From Saccharomyces mikatae IFO 1815 (lineage: Eukaryota; Ascomycota; Saccharomycetes; Saccharomycetales; Saccharomycetaceae): a stretch of DNA of 64,000 bases. The position numbers and the translations under genes are program-made. Shown in pieces: positions 42,952-51,413 of this stretch. Each line of letters begins with the position of its first letter. Within the stretch, counting starts at the first letter, position 1. The stretch spans positions 186,001 to 250,000 of the forward strand of contig NC_079269.1 in the NCBI RefSeq assembly GCF_947241705.1. The letters are read 5' to 3'. Below the pieces are notes generated by a model. It was not told the DNA's origin. It saw nothing but the letters and a program-made list of their open reading frames with translations, and ran no database searches.

Positions 42952-43350
42952 ACAAGAAATTGAAATGCCGTAAAGAAAACACGGACGTCCGCCAGTGATT
43001 TCCATGGGTCTTACATTATTCGTGAAGGTTCTCATACATACATGAACCCTCGATGGTCTCCTAGTTATAATAATTATGTATAATTACAATTTCTTGTTTG
43101 GAGTCCTCTAAGTGCATTTCGTACTTGTCATTCACTTAGCTATTGTCAATTAATCAAGAATTTCAATGTATCTCATTTTATATAGCAAGTTGGTTAGTGT
43201 TTTGCCCGTGTAGCTTATTTAACATATTTCATTCCAAAGCACATCACCAGATATAGAATCGAAATGAAGAAAATAGAAGCATGAAACTCAAAAGAGCTTC
43301 AATACTTGAAGAAAGAAAAAATAGAAAACTATTCGTATTTTTCTTTTCTG
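42952..43350. other. Convergent 3' region of SSU72 and U1 snRNA
   Basis: This 399 bp spacer should contain the SSU72 poly(A) signals and the 3' processing signals of U1. A perfect 6-bp stem with a three-base loop lies at 43297-43311, about 40 bp beyond the mature U1 3' end. No promoter is expected here. Confidence 0.45.
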
Positions 43351-43920
43351 AAAATAAATCAAAAATTATAAGATCCACCCGTTCCTACCAAGACCATCCA
43401 AAATTTTTCTCTTGAAGACAATGAGCAAAGTTGAGACTGCTAAAAAAGCACATCTTAGACTATACGATTCTGACCAAACAATCCTAATAGCCATACCTTC
43501 ATCATAAACTAAAGTTCATTCGAATCGGCCATTGAAACAATTAAATGGTACACTAGAGAAAAGTACGCTGAAAGAATGTCTCCACAAAGCTCTCTTCTGA
43601 ATGGCCCCAGCTCCCCTAACACCAATTTGAATTTGGTGTCAAACTTCTCCAGACAGAAGAAAGAAAGGGCCTCAAAAATCAGTCGAACCCCGAGGACCCC
43701 CAAAGGAATCACGGGGGAAACTAATGATTGAAACAAGGGAACGGAAACGTCAGCAAACACGCCTTCCGCACCGTATGTGTATGTGACCAAGGAGTTTGCA
43801 TCAATGAATTCAATGAGCAGTTATAGCTCAAAGATAAATGCTTAACATCCTTCTACCATTGGAAGTGCATGCTTGATCAGTAGGACTTCTTGATCTCCTC
43901 TGATATCTTAAGGTAAGTAT
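43351..43920 (-). ncRNA. SNR19: U1 spliceosomal snRNA (SNR19)
   Basis: On the minus strand the gene starts at 43920 with ATACTTACCTT, the U1 5' end that pairs with yeast 5' splice sites (GUAUGU). Stem-loop I follows, with the Snp1/U1-70K loop GATCAAGAAG (plus-strand 43886-43895). Near the 3' end lies the Sm site AATTTTTG (43360-43367). The about 570 nt length is the large fungal form; S. cerevisiae U1 is 568 nt. Much of the sequence agrees with the S. cerevisiae U1 that I remember, with changes in the yeast-specific helices. The 3' end is estimated to within several bases. ORFs on either strand here are accidental. Confidence 0.95.
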
Positions 43921-44012
43921 GAGGATTTAAAAGTAGAATTCAAGAATATATTGAGATTTAGAACAAAAATAAGGAAGAAAGAAAAGGTAAAAAAAATGGG
44001 ACTTTCTTTCAC

Positions 44013-44020
44013 TATTTATA
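44013..44020 (-). promoter_or_regulatory. TATA box of the U1 snRNA gene
   Basis: TATAAATA on the U1 coding strand, about 93-100 bp before the RNA 5' end, is within the usual yeast Pol II TATA-to-start range. Confidence 0.6.
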
Positions 44021-44058
44021 CGTCTCGCGAAAAGGAAAACCCGACCCGAACAAAAGAC

Positions 44059-44065
44059 GGGTAAT
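44059..44065 (-). promoter_or_regulatory. Reb1 core site upstream of U1
   Basis: CGGGTAA on the plus strand (TTACCCG on the minus strand) lies between the POP1 stop and the U1 TATA box. It could act as a promoter-opening site and as a roadblock to POP1 readthrough. Confidence 0.55.
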
Positions 44066-44309
44066 AAATATTTTGAATATTCAAAGAGCTAGGGAATGAA
44101 TTGGTGACCAGCAAATGTAATAAAGTAGATCAGAGTGTTTGAATTTTCATGTAATGAAATCAATTGAAATCTCGTTAACCTCATTGCGATTTATAATGTA
44201 TGCAATAGCGTATGAAGACCAAAAACGATATTATTGTACGATGTAATTGCTATTTTCTCTTCTTGTACGTAGCTTTATATTAGACTATTTGCATACACAA
44301 TGGAATTAA

Positions 44310-46922
44310 TTACGCGGATATTTCTGACCATCTCGCCAATCTGTAAATATTAGTGCCAACATTTCTAACGAGAACATATCTATTCGATTGTTGAGTGGCT
44401 GAATGATGATCTATGAATCCGATCCCCATACCGTTGCCAGAGTTTAAGTGGTAAGTCCCACTGGTAATAAAGCCAATCAAATCGTGCACTTCTGGAAGGG
44501 GAATATCTAAATCGTGGTTCTTTCTTCCATTTGAACGGTAAACTCCTTTTGCTAGTTGAAGCCAATGCTTCAGGTGCTCTTCTGGAACTTGGTATATTCT
44601 CGCATTGTCCTTGGGGTGACCACGTTCAAGTAGTATGCAAGACACAGCAATAGTACAACGTGGGTAAAATGTTAGATGAAACGAAAAACAATTGTAGTCA
44701 GTGTTTTTGGGAGTGAGGGTCTGACATTTTGAGGCTTTACATATTGTGATTGGTACCTCTTCTTCGACTGGTGATGATATAGTTTTTGTCTTGGCTTCAT
44801 AATCTTTGCAGAATTCTAAAACGTCGTTTACACAGCTGATTTCTCTTACGCCTTGGCTGTTGAACTGACCCGTCTTCTTGCTGTCCATAAGTTTTAAGTT
44901 CTTGTCTTTTCGCTGTAAATAATCGACTCCGTTTCTCAAAATTTGTAAAAACCTCCAGTCAGAACTGAAAAAATCGCCGATTTCTCCATTATATGCCGGT
45001 AATTTAGTGTTGTGGATGTCCTTTATCTTCTCGAAATTCACTCTTTTTCCCATCGGCTTCTTACTCCACTTCAATTTTGAAGCTTCTCTTTTGTAGAGTG
45101 AATTTTCCAGATAACCCGATTGAGTGAAGGGATAGTCATCTGGAAAATATAACTGTTTATTCTCGTACTGAATTTGTTGGAATTGCCTTAGACCAATATG
45201 ATACATCCTTGGTATCCTATTCAATTGATGCCATAGCGGTAGGAGCCAGAACCATGGCAATATAACAATCCAATCGCTGGTTTTTGGCCTTCTTATTATA
45301 ACTAAAGGAATAGAAGGATCTTCATGTTCTTTGTATGGAACAGTTGTTTTGTTAATATAATTTGGTGGTGTGGTCAATAATTTGGAACGTCTAGCAGAAA
45401 TACCCTTTAAAGTGCTCTGGTTATTGTATGATTGATTACGTGATTCCGGGTCGCATAATTTGTTCAGAACAACATTTATTTCATCATGAGGATAATTTTC
45501 CTGAAGTGATAGAATATCGTCAAAATTTAACAATTTTCTCTGCGGGTCGTTTAACCTTTTTGGTGCAGCTAAATGACGTGGATCTATAGCTTCAAATGCG
45601 AACGTGCACCTCTGCGGCAGGGCGTTATAATCGGTCATCATCGAAATGATTTTGAATTGTTCAAATGATTTGCAATGATCTGTGCTTCTTAAACAAGAGG
45701 CCAACGATTCTAGGGCTTTGGCTCCCTTCAAGGTTACGCTCGCTAATGAGTATCGGCAATCTTGTACAGTTAATTTTTCCGTATGTTGCAGCAGAATATT
45801 GAAAATTTGAGTAAAAATTGAAGGATGTAATCTTAAAATCACAACATCTTTTTGAACCCAAAATAGGTCGCATGGACCTAGTGGCTTGGAGGAATTTTCA
45901 CTGAAGCTATAAACCAGCCCTTGGAATAAAACCTGACCTTCGCGATACTTTTTTAAGTTTGCTCTCCCACCCGTTAACTTCCCCACAATAAATTTCAAGA
46001 AGTCACCCGTCACATCATTACTATTATCCTTTATAATAATCGTACCGATATGGCTTGAATCCATACATAAAGCACCATCGGAGCTACAGGTGTTGCCGCC
46101 TAATCTATGTGTCAATTTAAAGCATTTCTGAGTAGGTGCCCATGCCAATTGGTATCCCCATCTTTTCAGCATGTGAGATCTTTTGGCATTCCAAATGTGG
46201 GTCGGCAGCCAGGTGAAATGTTTTTGCCTTTTCGTATACTTCATCCTACCTTTGGGAATAGCTGCTAATTCATTAATACCAGTAGTGTCGTGGCTCCCCA
46301 TACAATTATTTAGCAACCTCATATTGTGATTTGCTTTTGAAGATTCCTTGATCATACGCCCTAAAGTCTTGATTTTCTGCCTTACATGGCATTTAGATGA
46401 GGTGATCTCTGGTGGCATACTGAGCTTCATAGAGGTAGATTTACTAGCCAATCTTAGCAGTTTTACGGACATTCTTGCTCTATAAAGCTGTTTTGCATTT
46501 AAACCATGCGTTTTTCTGGCCGCAGTTGAAGAATTCTTACATACCTCGTGCTGATCACTTTTGCGCATTTCCCTCAGAGCCCTGTTACGCATTCTCTTTG
46601 GAATCCTACGAACATTATGAGACGCCGTTCTACGACGCAGTTTTCGAGGCAACGACTGAAATATTCTAGTTGAACTGGCTCCTTTGGAATTATGCATGGC
46701 CAATTGCAACTGCTTGACTTCGAATTGTCGAGAACCAATGAATTGGTCGACGTTTAGCTTACCTCCTGACTCACTTAAATCACGTGGTGCGCCAGATTTT
46801 GATGACGCTGCTACTGCCTCTGCTCTAATCGATCTAGCATTTCTAATTCGATCTCTCTTCAACAATTGGTTCTTATTGAGAATTTTCTTCCCACCATTTC
46901 CTCTAGACGAAATTCCACTCAT
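44310..46922 (-). CDS. POP1: Pop1, largest protein of RNase P and RNase MRP
   Basis: This scaffold subunit binds the specificity and catalytic domains of the RNase P and MRP RNAs and is needed for pre-tRNA and pre-rRNA processing. The 870-residue protein has a very basic N-terminal half with the Pop1 N domain (SRIFQSLPRKLRRRTASHN, then RIPKRMRNRALREM). The POPLD domain begins near 530 (IRRPKTSDWIVILPWFW). A conserved C-terminal segment (LLERGHPKDNARIY and GFITSGTYHL) closes the protein. It is a few residues shorter than S. cerevisiae Pop1. Confidence 0.97.
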   Translation of the reverse strand: MSGISSRGNGGKKILNKNQLLKRDRIRNARSIRAEAVAASSKSGAPRDLSESGGKLNVDQFIGSRQFEVKQLQLAMHNSKGASSTRIFQSLPRKLRRRTASHNVRRIPKRMRNRALREMRKSDQHEVCKNSSTAARKTHGLNAKQLYRARMSVKLLRLASKSTSMKLSMPPEITSSKCHVRQKIKTLGRMIKESSKANHNMRLLNNCMGSHDTTGINELAAIPKGRMKYTKRQKHFTWLPTHIWNAKRSHMLKRWGYQLAWAPTQKCFKLTHRLGGNTCSSDGALCMDSSHIGTIIIKDNSNDVTGDFLKFIVGKLTGGRANLKKYREGQVLFQGLVYSFSENSSKPLGPCDLFWVQKDVVILRLHPSIFTQIFNILLQHTEKLTVQDCRYSLASVTLKGAKALESLASCLRSTDHCKSFEQFKIISMMTDYNALPQRCTFAFEAIDPRHLAAPKRLNDPQRKLLNFDDILSLQENYPHDEINVVLNKLCDPESRNQSYNNQSTLKGISARRSKLLTTPPNYINKTTVPYKEHEDPSIPLVIIRRPKTSDWIVILPWFWLLPLWHQLNRIPRMYHIGLRQFQQIQYENKQLYFPDDYPFTQSGYLENSLYKREASKLKWSKKPMGKRVNFEKIKDIHNTKLPAYNGEIGDFFSSDWRFLQILRNGVDYLQRKDKNLKLMDSKKTGQFNSQGVREISCVNDVLEFCKDYEAKTKTISSPVEEEVPITICKASKCQTLTPKNTDYNCFSFHLTFYPRCTIAVSCILLERGHPKDNARIYQVPEEHLKHWLQLAKGVYRSNGRKNHDLDIPLPEVHDLIGFITSGTYHLNSGNGMGIGFIDHHSATQQSNRYVLVRNVGTNIYRLARWSEISA

Positions 46923-47085
46923 TCGTAACAGAAATGAATCTAATCTTTACAGCACCTTCAAATGACCAAACGACGTGTTATACAAAGTTTCGAGTTCTTT
47001 AAAATCCTTCCGCCCTTTCCATGATCTCATCGAATTTTAGACCTGCTTCTTTAATGGAATATTACTGAAAAGTTTTCTAGCCATA

Positions 47086-47092
47086 TTACCCG
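47086..47092 (+). promoter_or_regulatory. Reb1 core site, POP1/ADE12 promoter
   Basis: Exact TTACCCG, about 165 bp from the POP1 ATG and 18 bp from a Cbf1 palindrome. Confidence 0.55.
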
Positions 47093-47110
47093 TGTTTACT
47101 TATGAAAATT

Positions 47111-47118
47111 TCACGTGA
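47111..47118. promoter_or_regulatory. Cbf1-type E-box TCACGTGA, POP1/ADE12 promoter
   Basis: Full palindromic Cbf1 site. A degenerate CACATGTG E-box lies about ten bases downstream. Confidence 0.55.
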
Positions 47119-47629
47119 TTATCACATGTGAGAATATAACAAGGAAGAAGTCAACTTGCGTTACTTACGGATGCAGAGTCAAGAGTAATTTACTTTTAAT
47201 CAATTAATAAATCTGTAAATTTAAAGGAATCCAGCAATTACCGCAACCCCAGACAATCGGATGGTGAGATAGTATAATCTCATTTGCTCTCGTGACCAAG
47301 TCCCTCGAGAAAACCATGTCACACTCTGTGTGTCCATGTAAACACGGATGCAGGAAAATTTTTGTATTTAAATAATCTTTATTTCACGTTTACCGGTCGC
47401 GATCATTTTATTGAGTCACAAATTAATAAGGTAAATAATAATAAGTAAGAATTATTTCCAGAAACGTAATTTCTTTTTCTTATAATATTTCTTTTCAATT
47501 TTTCTCTTATCTCTTGAATTCCTTTATAAAAGAGAAGATCGTAAAATCTAACTTCGACGGAGTAGATAGCAAAACTTTGTTGAACAAGAAAGGAAAAATC
47601 GCAACATTTCGAAATAAAAAAGTATCAAA

Positions 47630-48931
47630 ATGGTTAACGTTGTGTTAGGCTCCCAGTGGGGTGATGAAGGTAAAGGTAAATTGGTTGACTTACTCGTTGG
47701 TAAATATGACATTGTCGCCCGTTGTGCAGGTGGTAATAATGCCGGACATACAATTGTTGTAGATGGAGTTAAATATGATTTTCATATGTTACCATCTGGT
47801 TTAGTCAATCCAAACTGTCAAAATCTGTTGGGTAACGGTGTTGTTATTCATGTTCCATCTTTTTTCAAGGAATTGGAAACCTTAGAAGCTAAAGGTTTGA
47901 AAAATGCAAGAGGTAGATTATTTGTCTCTTCTAGAGCACATTTGGTTTTTGACTTCCATCAAGTGACTGACAAATTGAGAGAATTGGAGTTATCAGGCCG
48001 TTCTAAAGATGGTAAAAATATCGGTACAACTGGTAAAGGTATTGGCCCAACTTATTCCACGAAGGCTTCGAGATCTGGCCTCAGAGTCCATCATTTAGTT
48101 AATGATCAACCAGGGGCATGGGAAGAATTTGTTGCTAGATATAAAAGATTATTGGAAACGAGAAGACAAAGATATGGTGATTTCGAATACGATTTTGATG
48201 CTAAGCTTGCCGAATATAAAAAATTAAGAGAGCAATTAAAACCATTCGTCGTCGACTCCGTTGTATTCATGCATAATGCTATTGAAGCAAAAAAGAAGAT
48301 ATTGGTCGAGGGTGCTAACGCTCTGATGTTAGATATTGATTTTGGTACATATCCATATGTGACTTCCTCAAGTACTGGTATTGGCGGTGTTCTCACTGGT
48401 TTAGGTATTCCTCCACGTACTATTGATGAAATTTATGGTGTGGTTAAAGCTTACACAACTAGAGTTGGTGAAGGTCCTTTCCCAACAGAACAATTGAACG
48501 AAGATGGAGAGAAACTACAAACTATTGGTGCTGAATTTGGTGTCACTACTGGTCGTAAGCGTCGTTGTGGTTGGTTAGACTTGGTTGTTTTGAAATACTC
48601 CACTTTGATCAATGGGTACACAAGCTTAAACATTACCAAATTAGATGTTCTAGATACCTTCAAAGAAATCCCAGTGGGTATTTCATATTCTATTGAAGGT
48701 AAAAAGTTGGATTTGTTTCCTGAAGATTTGAATATTTTGGGTAAAGTTGAAGTTGAATACAAAGTTCTGCCAGGTTGGGACCAAGATATTACCAAAATTA
48801 CCAAGTATGAAGATTTGCCTGAAAACGCAAGAAAATACTTGAAATTTATTGAAGATTTTGTTGGTGTTCCTGTTGAATGGGTTGGTACTGGCCCAGCAAG
48901 AGAAAGCATGTTGCATAAAGAAATCAAATAG
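47630..48931 (+). CDS. ADE12: Adenylosuccinate synthetase
   Basis: This enzyme condenses IMP and aspartate using GTP to form adenylosuccinate, the first committed step to AMP. It is cytosolic. The 433-residue length equals S. cerevisiae. The P-loop-like GDEGKGK is at 11-17 and GGNNAGHT at 34-41. The IMP-binding [13 protein letters not shown] is near 131-143, and the GTP-binding region is near the C-terminus. Codon use is strongly biased to preferred yeast codons (many GGT, AAA, TTG), as expected for a well-expressed metabolic enzyme. A TGACTC half-site lies about 450 bp upstream. Confidence 0.98.
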   Translation: MVNVVLGSQWGDEGKGKLVDLLVGKYDIVARCAGGNNAGHTIVVDGVKYDFHMLPSGLVNPNCQNLLGNGVVIHVPSFFKELETLEAKGLKNARGRLFVSSRAHLVFDFHQVTDKLRELELSGRSKDGKNIGTTGKGIGPTYSTKASRSGLRVHHLVNDQPGAWEEFVARYKRLLETRRQRYGDFEYDFDAKLAEYKKLREQLKPFVVDSVVFMHNAIEAKKKILVEGANALMLDIDFGTYPYVTSSSTGIGGVLTGLGIPPRTIDEIYGVVKAYTTRVGEGPFPTEQLNEDGEKLQTIGAEFGVTTGRKRRCGWLDLVVLKYSTLINGYTSLNITKLDVLDTFKEIPVGISYSIEGKKLDLFPEDLNILGKVEVEYKVLPGWDQDITKITKYEDLPENARKYLKFIEDFVGVPVEWVGTGPARESMLHKEIK

Positions 48932-49182
48932 TGTGTTAAGGATTCATAACACTTCGATATAATTTCTTTTCACGGTTTTTATACTTTTATGTATATGAAA
49001 TGTAATTAATCTTGACATTTTAAAAAGCTCCTAACGAAAAAAAAAAGTAATGAACAAAAGTGTTTTTATAAATGCATAAATATATATGTGTGTATATAAA
49101 ATATCAAAAATATCAATAAAAAGACACTTATATACAAAATCGAACAATGGGCCTTCGGCCGTTTGTTAAGAGCATTTATATA
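48932..49182. terminator. Convergent ADE12/ALG9 3' region
   Basis: This 251 bp spacer lies between converging genes. TATATATGTGTGTATATA at about 49080-49097 and neighbouring A-rich sequence fit bidirectional polyadenylation signals. Confidence 0.5.
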
Positions 49183-50850
49183 TCAATTAATAGTCTCAGT
49201 TGGTTTTTCAAACAAACAGTAATCGATGTAATGAACACCATATACTTTGTTCCATTGTTTTGGTGCAACTCTTTGCATAACTTGGTTGATCAGCTCTGGC
49301 ATATAGAATGCTCTACCAAAGATTTTAGAATTCTCACCGTCGATGAATGCGGCACATGCCAGTTTATTCCAGTTGTCCATGAGATGTAAAGGATTGAAAA
49401 CGTCTTTTGTTAGATTTATTGGGGTTACAATGTCAATAAAGTAATCGCACTTAGCAATTGGCCACTCTTTACCAGTATCATATATGTTTTTGTTATTCAT
49501 TCCCTTGGGTGTAGTTCTAATCTTTTTGAAGATAGATCCATTCTCTGGAAAATCTCCTGGAAGAAGACCGTCAAATCCAGATTTTACAAATCTTAATCTG
49601 TGATTATCTGGCAGCAGGAAAGAATTTGGGAAGTGATACCATTCACGGCCTGTGCATACGTTCACCACCGGTGATTCTACATTACCTTGATTTAGTGAAG
49701 AAAATTGTTCATAAACGGCTATTGGAGCTGTGTAATTGTTGACCAAAGCTATTATACGTGACATTGCCTGTCCCGCAACAATCAATAGAACTGATGATTT
49801 TATTCCTTTTTTTAAAATTTGCTTTCTATTAAATAAAGTCAAAACTTTGTAAAAAGCTATACTTGCACTAAGGGTGATCAATCCATAAATTGGATAAAGA
49901 AACCTTTCCTCTTTGTGAGGTTGCTGGACAAAGATCGCGATCCATGTGAATAAGGAAGCCCATAAAGGCCATAATCTCAAATGGAAGATTCCAAAAGTAG
50001 CTAAAACCAACACAGGCAATGGGAAATTCAGCATCAAGTTTAGTGGATAGTAGTACCATGGCTCAACACCGAAAATGTTTGGGCCAGTTTCTTCATTTGC
50101 ATTAATGACATTGTAAAATAAGATATTCCATGACACAGGTGCAAGCTTTCCATAAAAAATACTATCAGTAACAACAACAGTAAATGCAGTTAGGGAGAAT
50201 ATTAGGCAGCAATCGAATGCAGTCCTAATGGTGGAAATTATTCTATGGTTGAAAAGGTAATGTAAGCATAATGGTAGACTCAAGACTAAAACAAATGGCC
50301 AGCCAAGTATACTAGCTAGGAAATTGTACGCTAAACTTTTAGTAAAATTTGAAGTAGACCCAGTAGATAGATAACGCAAGGAGTGTGTAGTAGCACCTAC
50401 ATACAATAACATGGCAACGGCGGATGGTAATAATTCAACAGATGCGTGGAACCAGCCCGGATTAAACAGTTGGAAAATAATCCAGATATTTGCAATTTGC
50501 AAAGTCAATGTGCCGGCAATTTCACGATGTAGTTTAAATTCCATTATGAAACTAAAAAAGCCTAGGCAAGCTCTCGTGATAAAAAAGTTCCACTGGCTTT
50601 CAAGCTCAGTAAACTTGTTTATTGGATAAAGAATACAGTAAAAAGGTAACAGGAAAGCCCATGATCTTATAGAATATTCAGGAGAGTATTCCCAAGTTTG
50701 TTTTCCAAATCCACGTACCAATAAATTTAGTGGCTCCCAGTAGTTGAAAGTTTCGTCGCAATCTGAAATTAATGAAAATGTCGGTTGAATATATACTCTT
50801 GTTAAGAGTAGCAGTAGCAACAAACTGATGGTTACCGCCTTGCAATTCAT
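49183..50850 (-). CDS. ALG9: Alg9, ER alpha-1,2-mannosyltransferase
   Basis: This multi-pass ER enzyme of family GT22 uses dolichol-phosphate-mannose to add the seventh and ninth mannoses to the lipid-linked N-glycan precursor in the lumen. The 555-residue length equals S. cerevisiae. A hydrophobic N-terminus (residues 6-17) is followed by the acidic lumenal motif DCDETFNYWEPL, shared by this family and likely catalytic. Multiple membrane helices and the GT22 signature HKEERFLYP (about 313-321) follow, and the C-terminal part is lumenal. Start at 50850; eight codons upstream are open to a TTG. Confidence 0.97.
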   Translation of the reverse strand: MNCKAVTISLLLLLLLTRVYIQPTFSLISDCDETFNYWEPLNLLVRGFGKQTWEYSPEYSIRSWAFLLPFYCILYPINKFTELESQWNFFITRACLGFFSFIMEFKLHREIAGTLTLQIANIWIIFQLFNPGWFHASVELLPSAVAMLLYVGATTHSLRYLSTGSTSNFTKSLAYNFLASILGWPFVLVLSLPLCLHYLFNHRIISTIRTAFDCCLIFSLTAFTVVVTDSIFYGKLAPVSWNILFYNVINANEETGPNIFGVEPWYYYPLNLMLNFPLPVLVLATFGIFHLRLWPLWASLFTWIAIFVQQPHKEERFLYPIYGLITLSASIAFYKVLTLFNRKQILKKGIKSSVLLIVAGQAMSRIIALVNNYTAPIAVYEQFSSLNQGNVESPVVNVCTGREWYHFPNSFLLPDNHRLRFVKSGFDGLLPGDFPENGSIFKKIRTTPKGMNNKNIYDTGKEWPIAKCDYFIDIVTPINLTKDVFNPLHLMDNWNKLACAAFIDGENSKIFGRAFYMPELINQVMQRVAPKQWNKVYGVHYIDYCLFEKPTETIN

Positions 50851-51413
50851 CGTTCCCTTATATTTGTGCTTCAAGGTGCAAAAAAAGCAAATCCAATATA
50901 GTTGAAGTTATTAAAACTGGTTAGTAGCACCAATGATACAATAAAGACGAGGAAGTATACTTTATTGTGTCGAACTACCTTTGTATATCTAGTTATTCTC
51001 TTTCAAGCCACTATTGGCAGCAATCAATGTTGCATAGTGGTTCTCATCAAAATCAATATTGCGTAACGGACTTATTGTTGCGTTTTTCAATGAAAATACG
51101 CTGGGTCGGGTCGCCCGCCATAGACAATAAAAGTAGGTTTAACGTGCACAAGTGCACAACAGATTTTGGCAATAAATTCAAGGGATGAGTAATCGTTTAG
51201 GTAAATCACATAGTATCGTCTTTCACATTGAGAGCCTGCTTCCAATCGTTTTTTTCTTTTTGAAATTCTCCATCGGTTACTTACTTGTAAAATAGAACGC
51301 GTTGTCTTTAAAGGAAACGTGTCTAAAAGTAGGTGATTGACAGATTGAAGTTAGAATTATCAAGAGAAAAACATTCAGCGAGTGAGATCTGCTACAGAGG
51401 CCACACGTTCTTA
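50851..51413. other. ALG9/MGS1 divergent promoter region
   Basis: This 563 bp spacer includes an MCB box (51297-51302) 112 bp before MGS1 and two GTGCAC palindromes in close tandem (51144-51157). A 73-codon ORF crosses and looks random. No tRNA or LTR is seen. Confidence 0.5.
51297..51302. promoter_or_regulatory. MCB box ACGCGT upstream of MGS1
   Basis: This palindromic MBF site is 112 bp upstream of the ATG of a replication-linked gene. The position and function fit G1/S transcription. Confidence 0.55.

Larger units (their letters stand above)
43921..44309. other. U1 snRNA promoter and POP1 3' region
   Basis: This 389 bp spacer has a minus-strand TATAAATA at 44013-44020, about 95 bp upstream of the U1 5' end, and a Reb1 core at 44059-44065 further upstream. 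The right part holds the POP1 terminator. Confidence 0.55.
46923..47629. other. POP1/ADE12 divergent promoter region
   Basis: This is the largest spacer of the window, 707 bp. It contains a Reb1 core (47086-47092), a Cbf1 palindrome (47111-47118) and a GAGTCA (47176-47181), which is a TGACTC half-site for Bas1 or Gcn4. I looked for tRNA A and B boxes and saw none. No protein ORF of note is present. Confidence 0.5.

Noticed and set aside
43509-43790. A 93-codon minus-strand ORF within the same stretch
   Set aside because: It lies wholly inside the U1 RNA sequence. Its start has no special context and no domain is visible.
43421-43995. A protein-like reading on the plus strand beginning MSKVETAKKAHL, broken by stops, that looked like a host pseudogene
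   Set aside because: The opposite strand is the U1 snRNA gene, with its 5' end, stem-loop I and Sm site. The protein-like look is accidental.
46923-47629. tRNA gene or LTR remnant in the 707 bp POP1/ADE12 spacer
   Set aside because: No B-box-like GGTTCGANTC, no cloverleaf-like arms and no recognisable Ty LTR ends were seen.
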